Part shown: positions 11,180-20,960 of the stretch, in pieces
How positions within the stretch are numbered: position 1 is the stretch's first letter
How the letters are laid out: each line of letters opens with the position of its first letter
Source of the DNA: Ophiothrix spiculata
Taxonomy: Eukaryota > Echinodermata > Ophiuroidea > Amphilepidida > Ophiotrichidae
DNA length: 48,721 bases
Direction: 5' to 3' (one strand)
NCBI GenBank assembly: GCA_000969725.1
Contig: JXSR01S011400.1
Program-made: the position numbers and the translations under genes
Notes under the pieces: model-generated
Told to the model about the DNA's origin: nothing
What the model saw: only the letters and a program-made list of their open reading frames with translations
Database searches by the model: none

Positions 11180-11688
11180 TATGGCATAGAATGATTTGAC
11201 CCGAATGTTCTATGACCAATGAAGCTGAGATGTGATAGAGCCAGGTGGGAACTCATGAAGTGATCTCGTACATTAAATGTACAGTTTCGCTTCTAACTAT
11301 CTAATATTGCCTCAAATTGGAAGAAATTTGATTTCTTGTTTATCTTTTATTTGATACATGAGACTGTTTTCAATCACAGACTATCTTGACACATTGGGTA
11401 GGCCCTAGTTATTTATTCATCAGATACATTCCTATACATGTATACTCAAGCCATTGTCAAACCACCTATTTTAGATGCACCAAAGTCATAAGATCTGTCA
11501 TATATTGACATCTCTTTGAATTTCATAATTTATATCTACAGTGAAATTTTGCGACTGTGTAGTTCAGCTGAGGACACACATTTAAATCAACCTGATTCAG
11601 TACAAGTGGCAAAGTCACGTTGTTTAATTAATTGAATCATCACTGCATGAAAGTTAATTAACCCTTAAACTTGATTAACTGATTAACT
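11180..11688 (+). repeat. tandem segmental duplication, copy 2
   Basis: Second copy of the 10,271-11,095 segment, about 80-90% alike by eye in the best blocks, with only about 45 bp where copy 1 has the LINE tail. The function, if any, is unknown. Confidence 0.8.
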
Positions 11689-11848
11689 GAATCATTGACT
11701 GCTGTGCACATGTTGACTATAATGATAACATCTGCAATTTTAGTCCTATTTGTTTGGAGACAAAAATACATCATGATTAAAATATTACATTTTTAAAAAT
11801 TAATCTATTTAATCGCAGGGGGTGCTCATTACGAAAAAATAATGTACG

Positions 11849-12147
11849 CCCATCCATTATGAGACGATAGATGACAGGCAAAACAAGAAATCGCCATCTT
11901 TTATTCTCATTCTTGGTCACAAATTTGAGTCATTTATAATCCAAAAATGATGTAAATTATTGCCCAAAACTATAAACATCATCATTGGAAAAACGTACAC
12001 CCCTATCCAACCATGAAATATTCCAAACCCAGTAAAGCTGTTCGCGCCGGATGTGCGTATACCTGCATCGCGCCGTGATTTTGAACGCGAGGCTTCAATG
12101 CGTTTCATGCTGAACGCTCTGTCATTTATCATCTCATAATGGATGGC
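11849..12147. mobile_element. MITE with CCATCCATTATGAGA ends
   Basis: Inverted repeats of about 29 bp at 11,849-11,877 (catccattatgagacgatag) and 12,118-12,147. The minus-strand 77-residue frame inside reads through the right end and matches no family I know. Confidence 0.75.
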
Positions 12148-12204
12148 CAAAATTCCTTATTAGGAAGTAAAATTGCACCCAGTGACTAAGAATTGAAAAC
12201 AAAT

Positions 12205-12302
12205 GTTTGGAATTTTTCAGCATACGTTTATGTTGTTCTCTTTTTATTAAGGTAGAAAAGAGGTGAGGTTTTCATCACATCAGAATCATGAATTGCACTT
12301 TT
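12205..12302 (+). repeat. fragment of the 42,229-42,794 MITE family
   Basis: Words ttttcagcatacgtttatgt and tttcatcacatcagaatcat match the right part of the element at 42.2 kb. This copy lacks the 207-bp insertion found there and so shows the empty site. Confidence 0.7.
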
Positions 12303-13514
12303 TAATAAGGCATTCAAATCATATCATATTGCTACATGTATCCATTAAATGTGAGTGCCTGGGCTAGCAGCTGGCATAGCGATTGTCAACTTATCCCTTT
12401 TAGTGTGCTTGTATTGATCCAAGATGTCACTATCAGCGTTATCTAAACAAACAAGAGTCGCAGGTGATGCGGCAACCAGGCCTGTGAAATCCAATTTATT
12501 ACCGTCAAGAAAAGAGTTGACTTAGATTGAATCTGTTATAGCGCTAAGTGTCAGATACAGAGGGATGTAGTACGAGGAAGGTAGATAGAGAGAGAGTTTC
12601 TTGGGGGAATTAAAGGTGGATTTAATGCTTCTGTTAAAACTTACTTTTAAGCAAGATTATAGGTTGACTTTAAAACCCATCTTAATGGATCTTGACACGA
12701 TTTCAATGTCCTAAACAAGGATTTAAAAAGGTTTACCGTTGGTAGATGTTGACTGCACATTCAGTTGCTGTCTTTTAACTCTATGTGATATGGATAGATG
12801 TTGGTTTAATGACAGTTTCAACGTGAAAAACATCAAAAATTTAAAAGAATCCATTAAAAAGGAAAGCGGAGTCTTAATATTTGAATGATTTAGCTCAATC
12901 TTTAACATCTTTTTAGCATATTTGCAACAACAACAAAATTGGTGCGGCACCAAAAAGTGAGGAGGGAGGGGACGAGAAACAACTTTATTTTTTATGCGAC
13001 CTTAACATACATTTTCTCAGTTTAAGGTTTTCTGTTATGACATATTTTGAAGAATTGTAAATCTACCTCTGAGTGTCATATAAATTTGAAACAAGTGTCA
13101 TTTTACAGCTGAAGGTGTGCTCTTGTTTTGAATCTGTAATAAAACAATTTTTACTAGCCTCGAAATATACCCCTTTTTAAATATTTTGTGTTGTTTTTGA
13201 AACCATACTGTACCTCGTACCTCTCCGGAGTGAACCATGAATTTTGATTAGAAAAGCAAGGAGGTATAGAAGGGGCTAAGAGAGGTTTTAGGTGCAAGTG
13301 TGTACATGCAGTAATGCAAAGGTATTTCATTGAGTAGAAAATCCAGGCTCAAATTTTATGGAAGCATAGCAAATAAAAGGCCATGTCCCTGATGTCGTCT
13401 TCTTTCTAAAGAGCCTTTCAGGATTTGTAAACATTCAGTGTCTATTTGGCAACAATTTTAATAAGGGGGATAGCACGTTACTCAATTTTACGTTTTTGCA
13501 AGTTTATTTTAAGT
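12303..13514. other. intron sequence, nothing recognised
   Basis: No coding, RNA or clear repeat signal apart from short A/T runs. No ankyrin exon was found here. Confidence 0.45.
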
Positions 13515-13774
13515 GCTTAAAGTAAATAAAATAATACATTTCCAGAAAGGAATTTTCACAAGGAACATGATGGTGATGTTGAGTTTTGACCAAAAATCAT
13601 AGTTTTTGAGAAAATCACAAAAAACACATTTTTGGGCCATTTGGGCTTAAAGTAAATAAAATTATACATTTCCAGAAAGGAATTTTCACAAGGAACATGA
13701 TGGTGATGTTGAGTTTTGACCAAAAATCATAGTTTTTGAGAAAATCACAAAAAACAAATTTTTTGGCCATTTGG
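13515..13774 (+). repeat. 130-bp tandem duplication (two copies)
   Basis: Two almost identical head-to-tail copies, 13,515-13,644 and 13,645-13,774, start gcttaaagtaaataaaa. They differ at only a few positions, so the duplication is recent or homogenised. Confidence 0.92.
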
Positions 13775-13820
13775 GCTTCCAGACAAGCTAAAAATAACAA
13801 TTTGTTAAACAATTACTTCT

Positions 13821-14048
13821 GAATTGGAATTTTAATTTAAAACACCCATTCAGATGTTGTGTCATTTTATTTTTGAGGATTTTGACAAATTGTTTGAATT
13901 TCATGCCAAATAAGGTCAAAAAATTACCAAAAATGAAAAAAAGTGATTTTTTGACCTTATTTGGCATGAAAATCAAAACATTGGCCAAATCCTAAACAAT
14001 AAAAATGACACAACATCTGAGTGGGTGTTTTAAATTGAATTTCCCATT
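13821..14048. repeat. 228-bp foldback element
   Basis: The left arm (aaaacacccattcagatgtt, then ttgaatttcatgccaaataa) is mirrored by the right arm (ttatttggcatgaaaatcaa, then caacatctgagtgggtgttt) with a short centre near 13,930. It sits directly after the 130-bp duplication. Confidence 0.88.
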
Positions 14049-14093
14049 TTTGCACCCTTTGTAATTTCATAATTTGTGGGAACATTTCCAGGT

Positions 14094-14820
14094 CATTTAT
14101 GCCATGGGTATCTTTGAATCATATGTGTACCGCCGCGGCAAAAGGGTCCAGTTGTCGGCTCGTACATGTTGCTCCTTGTAGCATATCTAATGTATGGTAT
14201 TTGTATANNNNNNNNNNNNNNNNNNNNNNNNNNNNNNNNNNNNNNNNNNNNNNNNNNNNNNNNNNNNNNNNNNNNNNNNNNNNNNNNNNNNNNNNNNNNN
14301 NNNNNNNNNNNNNNNNNNNNNNNNNNNNNNNNNNNNNNNNNNNNNNNNNNNNNNNNNNNNNNNNNNNNNNNNNNNNNNNNNNNNNNNNNNNNNNNNNNNN
14401 NNNNNNNNNNNNNNNNNNNNNNNNNNNNNNNNNNNNNNNNNNNNNNNNNNNNNNNNNNNNNNNNNNNNNNNNNNNNNNNNNNNNNNNNNNNNNNNNNNNN
14501 NNNNNNNNNNNNNNNNNNNNNNNNNNNNNNNNNNNNNNNNNNNNNNNNNNNNNNNNNNNNNNNNNNNNNNNNNNNNNNNNNNNNNNNNNNNNNNNNNNNN
14601 NNNNNNNNNNNNNNNNNNNNNNNNNNNNNNNNNNNNNNNNNNNNNNNNNNNNNNNNNNNNNNNNNNNNNNNNNNNNNNNNNNNNNNNNNNNNTGGTGATG
14701 AAAAATCAATACTCCACCAAATTTTCTTTGCTTGGTGATTTTCAACACCAATCATCCGTTATTGATTAGAAGATGCATTGGAATTAATGTAATAACAAAG
14801 ACTTGTTGCACCAAATGTTT
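14094..14820. repeat. repeat family flanking the gap, also at 44.3-44.7 kb
   Basis: The left flank 14,094-14,207 is the reverse complement of about 44,533-44,660 (shared gcaacatgtac and ccttttgcc). The right flank 14,693-14,820 matches 44,320-44,440 in direct orientation (shared cattggaa and cttgt.gcacca blocks). The gap probably fell here because the repeat could not be assembled. Confidence 0.55.
14208..14692. other. assembly gap (485 N)
   Basis: Unsequenced. It lies in the intron between the first two ankyrin exons of the window, where one further repeat expected from the vertebrate protein is not seen. Its true length may not be 485. Confidence 0.99.
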
Positions 14821-14996
14821 GATAGCTCAAAATAGTATGTTTTCACCTTTACTAGTGTATCTTTAACATCCCTGCTATTGCTGTTTGTTTGATATGTAAA
14901 AATTATTGCTTCAAATTGTGAAAATACCATCACAATCTTAGATGCTATCTACAGCGAGATTCAGAGGAGAATCATTTGGAACTCAGAATTAGACCA

Positions 14997-15025
14997 CTGA
15001 GGACGGTGATGGGTATCACCGAAAC
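14997..15025 (+). ncRNA. hammerhead-ribozyme-like half motif near a retroelement tail
   Basis: The sequence reads ctgagga, then a perfect 7-bp stem cggtgat/atcaccg with loop gggt, then gaaac. This matches the conserved CUGANGA - stem II - GAAA core of hammerhead ribozymes. AATAAA follows at about 15,032. Penelope-like and some other retroelements carry such motifs (family knowledge). I could not find the cleavage-site strand (NUH preceded by a partner of cattcgg) nearby, so catalytic activity is doubtful. Confidence 0.35.
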
Positions 15026-15107
15026 ATTCGGAATAAAAAGTAATTATTGCTGCTCACTTATAAATCATCATTGATGAATTCTATCAATGTATAAGAATTT
15101 TCATTCG

Positions 15108-16067
15108 CATTTATGCAAGGGTCAGTTTGAATCTTGAACACAACCCTTCTCAAGGCCTCGCCTTTTTTCATCCAAACAAATTGATTCATAGACATAGGTT
15201 AAAACTTCACCCCTATTGCACCTGATTTCAAAAAATGTACGACAAGAATTCACTTGATTGACCAATTTGTTAGTTCAAGCTTCACCCATTGAATTTTTTC
15301 TTAGGTGAAGCTTCACTTTTCATATTTTTGCACACAACAAGCTTCACCTTCACTTTCAATATGACCACAATCATCATGACTGTGAAAAAGACAACATCAG
15401 TCTCTGTTAAAGCACTTCTTTGACGCTTTAAGTACTTCCGTAAAAGCAAGAATGTCAATATTGTGGATGTTGTATCAGATATTACAAGCGTAGCTAGCGA
15501 CAATGCTCTTTTGTCCAGGATTTTCAAAGATAGTAGCACTGATATTACAACACTGTATCGACATTATCCATGGAAGTGATTCAAAGAAAGAAAGAAAGAA
15601 TTCTTTAGGCTAATTGCCAAGGATAACCCAAGAAAGCCTCTAATGAAGCTTATTTCAATTGGGGTCCTAGATCTTTCTTAATATTCAGTTTTAGTACAGG
15701 AGGAAAACCGGAGGACCTGGAGAAAAACCTGCGGAAGCGAGCATGGACTGAAAACCAAATGCACATAAGGCGCCGGGCGCGGGACTCGAACCCGGGACCT
15801 CATTGGTGCAAAGCGAGGGAAATACCGCTACACTAACCCCTCTTCAATATCACCTCACCATCAAACATTAAATACCTGTCCAAGCTCCACTCCTTTCCCA
15901 ATTGTATTAGATAAAGCTTCACAAAAGTTATTTACATGAACACCAAGACATCACAATAATAAAAAAAATATTGACCTCAAGCTTCGACGTCGATTTGATG
16001 TCATTGTAGCGTCGAGCCTTGTGTGAGGAGGGTTATTCAAGATTCTAACTGACCCTTGCATTAAAAT
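15108..16067. mobile_element. 960-bp inverted-repeat element ending at the exon 2 acceptor
   Basis: The left end tgcaagggtcagtttgaatc and the right end gattctaactgacccttgca form inverted repeats of about 50 bp with small indels. The inside holds an 85-residue minus-strand frame (15,282-15,539) of no recognised family and a SINE (15,583-15,841). The right end lies about 18 bp before the exon at 16,086. Confidence 0.75.
15583..15841 (-). mobile_element. tRNA-derived SINE, copy 1
   Basis: On the minus strand the head reads gtgtagcggtatttccctcg (A box) and cccgggttcgagtcccgcg (B box). A body follows with tcagtccatgctcgcttccg and tctccaggtcctccggtttt, and the 3' end is a (cttt)n tail. Copy 2 at 27,455-27,775 shares head, body and order. 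The tctcc..gg..ctccggtttt block resembles central blocks found in several animal SINE superfamilies, from memory only. Confidence 0.85.
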
Positions 16068-16085
16068 GTGTTTTGTTTGTTCCAG

Positions 16086-16184
16086 GATGGTGCTACTCCA
16101 TTATTTATAGCCAGTCAGAATGGACATTGGAATGTACTAAAATATCTCATCTCTCAGGATGCAGATGTCAACCAGACTAGACAA
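16086..16184 (+). CDS. ANKRD29: ankyrin repeat exon 2 of window
   Basis: This 99-nt, phase 0 exon follows acceptor ttttgtttgttccag and ends in CAA before donor GTATGT. It encodes DGATPLFIASQNGHWNVLKY and ends DADVNQTRQ, a complete 33-residue repeat with the DG-TPL start, the NGH turn and the second-helix leucines. The ending VNQTRQ resembles the VNQPRQ I recall for vertebrate ANKRD29. The preceding 12.5-kb intron contains the assembly gap. The terminus of a 960-bp inverted-repeat element lies about 18 bp before the exon, so the polypyrimidine tract directly abuts transposon sequence. Confidence 0.88.
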
Positions 16185-16235
16185 GTATGTATGCCTAAAC
16201 GTAGAGGGGATGAGATAAATTACAATCAAAATGAT

Positions 16236-16369
16236 TAGGGGTCACTTCAAAACTCAACCGGCGGTTGCCTGCCGGTTCTTGCCGGTTCTGGGCGGTTTAA
16301 CCAGAATAAACAATCGCCAACCGCCCAGAACCGGCAGACAACCGCCAGTTGTTTTGAAGCCGCCCCTTA
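16236..16369. repeat. GC-rich foldback 50 bp after exon 2
   Basis: Arms of about 60 bp (aaccggcggttgcctgccgg; ccgccagttgttttgaagcc) pair across a short centre near 16,300. The strong hairpin would lie in the pre-mRNA just after the donor of the second ankyrin exon. Confidence 0.85.
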
Positions 16370-16392
16370 TGTTAGATATGTTGTTAAGACCA

Positions 16393-17318
16393 AAAAAACC
16401 CCAAGGTTTGTCTCAGAAACCATTTGCAAAAATGCTATGCGGTATGCGATTTTTTATTATTTTATTTTTTTAGGAAATTAGCTATGTGGTATGCAATATT
16501 TTTTTTTTTATTTTTTTTAATGCTTTAAAATTTTGATCGCCCAACTTACGAGTGTGAAGTGCCCAGTTTGTGATTATTGACTATTGAGTATCGCCCAACT
16601 CTAATGTTGTTATTACAAGTCGATGTATCGCCGATACAAACATCCAGTACACGATAGTTTTATAATAAATGACAGTTATCTGCAAGTTATACTACCGTAT
16701 TCGTTCTAATTAGCGCCCAGGGCGCTTAACAAAGTCATTTTGGGTGGGCGCTTATTTTTTTGACATGTGTTTTGTACGGATCACTCACGATATTCATTAA
16801 TTCATTTACTTGAAGGCCGTACTTGCACATGTTAAGCTTAAGAATGTTACCTGTTCACAGTTGAGACCATAATATAATATCTTGAATAATAATCCAAGCT
16901 TTTTCACTGTTTGATCTAATAACTAAGCCAATCATTGCTTTTTTGTGACTTCAATTTCATGTATATTTGATGAAGAATACTTAATTCTCTAATTTTGGAA
17001 TTCAAAAACTCAAGGGTGGGCGCTTATTGGAGCACGGGCGCCTATTAGAACGAATACGGTACTAGCCTTCATTATTTATAAGTTTCTAAGTACGGTCCGG
17101 CCAGTTTTAACTATGGGAAGTTTTGACAGTTAAAATAAAACGTAAAATTCAAGGTAAATTCGCAACAGCAAATGACAGCAACCCGGATGGCGGTCGATCG
17201 CTAGATTACTTTCGATTAAAAAAGAGAGAGAGAGAGACTAGCGCGTAGCTCTACGCGCTAAATTCATTTTCACATAAAATGCGTGCAGGTTTCTGAGACA
17301 AACCTTTTTTTTTTGGCC
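16393..17318. repeat. outer inverted repeat enclosing a MITE
   Basis: Arms of about 22-25 bp, aaggtttgtctcagaaacc (about 16,400) and ggtttctgagacaaacctt (about 17,290), bracket the element at 16,694-17,060. A small perfect hairpin, tagcgcgtag/ctacgcgcta, lies at 17,239-17,260 inside the right part. Confidence 0.65.
16694..17060. mobile_element. MITE with ACCGTATTCGTTCTAAT ends
   Basis: Terminal inverted repeats accgtattcgttctaattag and attagaacgaatacggt are followed inward by gcgccc/gggcgc and a second pair of gtgggcgcttatt words. A 3-bp duplication, act, flanks both sides. Elements with similar ends are common in marine invertebrates (from memory). Confidence 0.88.
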
Positions 17319-17747
17319 TAAACGTAGACCAGTGTTCCTGCTATGGCCTTGTGGCACAACATTGGCACAGGTCTCTGAAAATTTGCAAGAAAGGTGCTTT
17401 ATTTGGGTAATTTTCAGCCTCATCTCCTGTTTTGGTACAAGCATCTCTCCAGCTTTGTCAGAATTGCTTGAATTTGCACAAAACCCTTATTGAGAATTTT
17501 TGTAGGAGTATCCAGCCCACGTGTAAAAACATACAAATTTTATCAACTAGGTAATCATGGAACTGATCTTGTCAACATATACGCTGGTCCCCGGCCTCTT
17601 ATGTCTTCAACAAATCCACACTGACATAAGACGCAGGTATCCGCTAATGAATCTAAGCACTTGATTGGCCCGTGCCCCGAAGGCATTTGTTTTCCACGTC
17701 AAACACACAACATGCGTGACGCATTGGTGATTGCGCGAATGCTCGTA

Positions 17748-18002
17748 AAGCTGAATTCATACTAAAAACGCAATGCGTTGCGTTTCCAATAATTTTCACC
17801 GCAAACGGCACCGCAAATTCACACTCAAAACGCAAACAGACTGCGGCAGCCGATGACATGAAAAGTTGAGCTTACCTCAACTCGTTTTGCAGTGCCGCAT
17901 TCGGTGTTGCGTTTTGATATCGATTGATCGGAACTCCTCAAATCTTTCACTGCACATGCTCGGTGCGACGTGCGTTTGCGTCGAGTATGAATTCAGCTTA
18001 AC
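17748..18002. mobile_element. MITE with AAGCTGAATTCATAC ends
   Basis: Ends aagctgaattcatac and gtatgaattcagctta are perfect inverted repeats of 15 bp; inside are CpG-rich gcgttgcgttt motifs on both arms. The GAATTCATAC part is shared with the 1153-1408 palindrome's flank. Confidence 0.8.
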
Positions 18003-18334
18003 GCGTTGTTAAACACAGGGCGCCATGCAGAGGTCGCGCATGTAAACATCGCCATATTGTCAACCTCTTCACCAAAGCCTTCCAATCACGAACGTTTGCC
18101 GTGTAGTTTGATAGGGCGAGTGAGCTGTCAAGTTGTGTAATTCTACTGGTCAAAATTTTGACTAATTTTGATCAGCCAATCCCTGCGGTGATGGGCAGTC
18201 TGAACCATATAGTGAAGCGCCCACATCGAGGGTACCAGCGTAGTCAACATATTCATTTCATTGTTATCGGGATGTTCTTTTGTTAAGTATGCATCTCTAT
18301 GTATGTATCTGTATTTATTGCCCTGGAGAAAATC

Positions 18335-18498
18335 GAGTACAATTCTAGTACAAGATTGGAATTTGCACATTTGAAACATCATTTGAGTACTCTTTAAGTA
18401 CAATTCTAGTACAAAAAATTGTACTAGAATTGTACTTAAAGTGCACTTGAATGATGTTCCAAATGTTCACATTCCAATCTTGTACTAGAATTGTACTC
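18335..18498. repeat. 164-bp near-perfect hairpin
   Basis: Arms of 80 bp (gagtacaattctagtacaag...; ...cttgtactagaattgtactc) have only scattered mismatches and a 4-nt A centre at about 18,415. The word attctagtacaa itself is a sub-repeat used four times. Confidence 0.93.
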
Positions 18499-18961
18499 AA
18501 TTTGTACTCAATTTCTACCAGGGTGAGTACAATACAAGTGTTCAATCGTACAGAGGCTAAAAAAGCAATAAATAGCAGGGGTCACATGTTGGGCCTATAA
18601 TGGGAGTCAAAAATTCTGAAAGTGTCCAATTTGGTTAAAAATGGCCTCAAAATGTTTTTCTCGCAAAACTGTCTACACAAAGTAATATTTTCCAACGTCT
18701 ACGATCTATTGTTGCTATGATATCAAGCAAAACTCCTTATACTCTATAAACCTTTTGTCCTTAAAGTATACCCTAAACAATCAGACTCCGTTACAAAAGA
18801 TCCATAACATAAGCTTAAGGAAACTAAAACACTTGGGCAACGGCAATAACTGTGTTATATTTTGCTCCATATGGCTATCCAAACCATGGTTGACCAACCA
18901 TTCTCTGTTGTGATACCAGGCATTGGTAAGTGAATCTCCGGGTGTTGTAGACAATTAAATG

Positions 18962-19330
18962 CTGCATGCAGAGTGTTGGGTGAGGTGTTCACATTCTGTG
19001 TTAGATCCGAATCAATGCTGATATAATCCAGATAAAGAATGAATTACTGCATGCAGAGTGTTGGGTGAGGTGTTCACATTCTGTGTCAGATCCGAATCAA
19101 TGCTGATATTTTCCAGATAAAGAATGAATTACTGCATGCAGAGTGTTGGGTGAGGTGTTCACATTCTGTGTTAGCTAGATCCGAATCAATGCTGATATAA
19201 TCGAGAGAAAGAATGAATTACTGCATGCAGAGTGTTGGGTGAGGTGTCAGATCCAGATCAATCTTGATATAATCCAGATCATTCATATGTAGTATCTATA
19301 TACATGCAGAGTGTTTAGATCTTGCCCAGA
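18962..19330 (+). repeat. 85-bp minisatellite, about 4.3 copies
   Basis: Units start ctgcatgcagagtgttgggt at 18,962, 19,047, 19,132 and 19,221, with a partial copy near 19,302; periods are 85, 85 and 89. Strongly decayed relatives (gcatgcag..., agatcc.gatcaat) continue to about 19,940, so the array was once longer. Confidence 0.9.
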
Positions 19331-19529
19331 TACCTCGACTAACCCTTCACTGTTATCTATTAAATCCTCCGATCAATATAAATCAACCGCCAGGGAGGAA
19401 TGCAGCTATATGGCTAGTGGATTTTGTTCAGTGCAAATGGTATATATGGCTCGACTAAATCAGTTTTGTATTGGCTGATCATGCAGACATGGGCGACAAT
19501 TTTACTTTAGGGGCTTTTTGTAGTCAAGC

Positions 19530-19602
19530 GACAGTGTATGGATTCGAACCCATGATCCTTGGATCATGAGCCCGATGCTCTAACTGCTTGGCCACCGTAC
19601 TT
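19530..19602 (-). repeat. tRNA-like sequence (CAT in the anticodon position)
   Basis: On the minus strand: agtacggtggccaagcagtt (A box) with gggttcgaatcc (B box), and between them gggctcatgatcc. T and acceptor stems are imperfect, so I read this as a tRNA-derived pseudogene or SINE head. The sequence just beyond it (actttgacttcagaagacat) is repeated at about 20,910. Confidence 0.6.
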
Positions 19603-19646
19603 TGACTTCAGAAGACATATCTGTGTCTTACCTAGTTGCATATTTT
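19597..19646 (+). repeat. direct repeat, copy 1 (partner at 20,910-20,960)
   Basis: Shared words are actttgactt, cagaagacatatctgtg and cttacctagttgcatatttt. Copy 1 adjoins the tRNA-like sequence; copy 2 does not. Confidence 0.85.
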
Positions 19647-20278
19647 TATCCAGATCAATTTGCATTGCATGCTGGGATATGGTGTTCGTAATTTGAAGCA
19701 GATCCAGATCAATGTAGAGCTTGTAAAATTCAGATCCATTTGAGGCTCAGCTGTATTATAGTTGGATTTTGCATGCAGATTGTAGGGTCCCGGGTGTAGG
19801 GTGGGTGCAAGATGCGTATCCATGTTGTAATGGACAAATATAATTCAGATCAGAACAGATTTTCTATTACAAGACACTTCATGCAGGGAATTGGGTGAGA
19901 TATTCACACAATTTGAGCTGATCAAGATCAATATGCAGTGAAATACTACATGTGTTGCTAAAATGATTCCATCCAGAGGCAAAACCGATCAAGATTATGT
20001 CAAATATCTTTCAAGACAATTTATTTTGTGTTGATCTTGATCTTGGCTGTTTAAAGATTTCAATGAAATAATGATTAATTGTCATGCCTGCTTGGCCTTG
20101 TTTTATGTTTGACGAGTTTGTTAATCTCTTTGTTCTTTATTACATGTAGAAATTATAATCACACAAATAATTCTTTAAGCAGAACCAAAGGTTATCAACA
20201 CTTAACCTGACACTTTCGTCTGTTATGGGCGACAAACTTCAGAGTGATCCTTCCAACTTCCTGTATTATGTAATTCTG

Positions 20279-20477
20279 GACTTGATGACGTCAGGAGAGG
20301 TTCATAAATGTGAAAAAAAATGTGCCCCCCTCATCACGGTTTATGATCTTGGTGCCCCTCTTACAGATCCTTAAAGATATATGGATTTAATGAGCACTGC
20401 TATCAGTTTCCATTTGTAGTGCCTTAGCACTATTTTCTAAGTCACATTTGTGAACCTCTCCTGACATTATCAAGTCC
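20279..20477. repeat. inner palindrome 1
   Basis: ggacttgatgacgtcaggag at the left pairs with ctcctgacattatcaagtcc at the right, about 36 bp per arm. The centre includes a poly-A and a C-run stretch. Confidence 0.85.
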
Positions 20478-20486
20478 TGCTGTATG

Positions 20487-20684
20487 TATACTTTGATCAA
20501 CACCAAATAAGCGAACCTCTTCACATCGTGAATTGATACAGAGAAGCGTGTGCGTAGACGCAGTGCACGTTAAAAATGTGACTCGCACGTTAGTTTATAC
20601 AGAGCGCACGTAAGTGGGATTATATTTACTTGCGGATGAAAAAAAGTGTCATAATTTCCGCCTATTAGTGTTGATCAAAGTATA
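20487..20684. mobile_element. MITE family TATACTTTGATCAACAC, copy 1
   Basis: Ends tatactttgatcaacacca and tgttgatcaaagtata. The inside contains a CpG-rich block with acgcacgtt. A second copy, reversed and better preserved at cttcacatcgtgaattgata, lies at 39,680-39,902. Confidence 0.88.
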
Positions 20685-20909
20685 ATACCTGAAGTTGGAA
20701 GCAGGATGGATCTCTCTGATGAAGATTGTCGACCATGACACACAAAACTGTCAGGTTAGTGTTAATAACCCGTGGTTGTGCTTACAGAATTATTTTTCAA
20801 TCTTAATATCAATGAACCTGATGAATATATTTACATAATTAGACAATTACATACCGATACTGCATGTGGTTGAAGTGTGTTAGAGTTATATAGGACAGAT
20901 CTCGTGGAA

Positions 20910-20960
20910 CTTTGACTTAACAGAAGACATATCTGTGGCTTACCTAGTTGCATATTTTTC
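20910..20960 (+). repeat. direct repeat, copy 2
   Basis: Partner of 19,597-19,646 with a 2-bp difference near the start of the shared block. Confidence 0.85.

Larger units (their letters stand above)
20166..20797. repeat. three-lobed palindrome
   Basis: The outer arms, about 20,166-20,274 and 20,688-20,797, pair (ggttatcaacacttaacctg with the complement of caggttagtgttaataacc, and beyond). Two further complete palindromes lie between them, at 20,279-20,477 and 20,487-20,684, so the strand can fold into a cloverleaf of three stems. Confidence 0.85.

Noticed and set aside
14093-14769. Open frames of about 190-220 codons
   Set aside because: They consist of N translated as X; nothing is coded.
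15282-15539. 85-codon minus-strand frame with hydrophobic stretches
   Set aside because: It lies inside a TIR element and might be a remnant of its protein, but I recognise no motif, so it is not called as a gene.
19530-19602. Functional tRNA-Met gene
   Set aside because: CAT is in the right place but stems are imperfect and the context is a decayed repeat.
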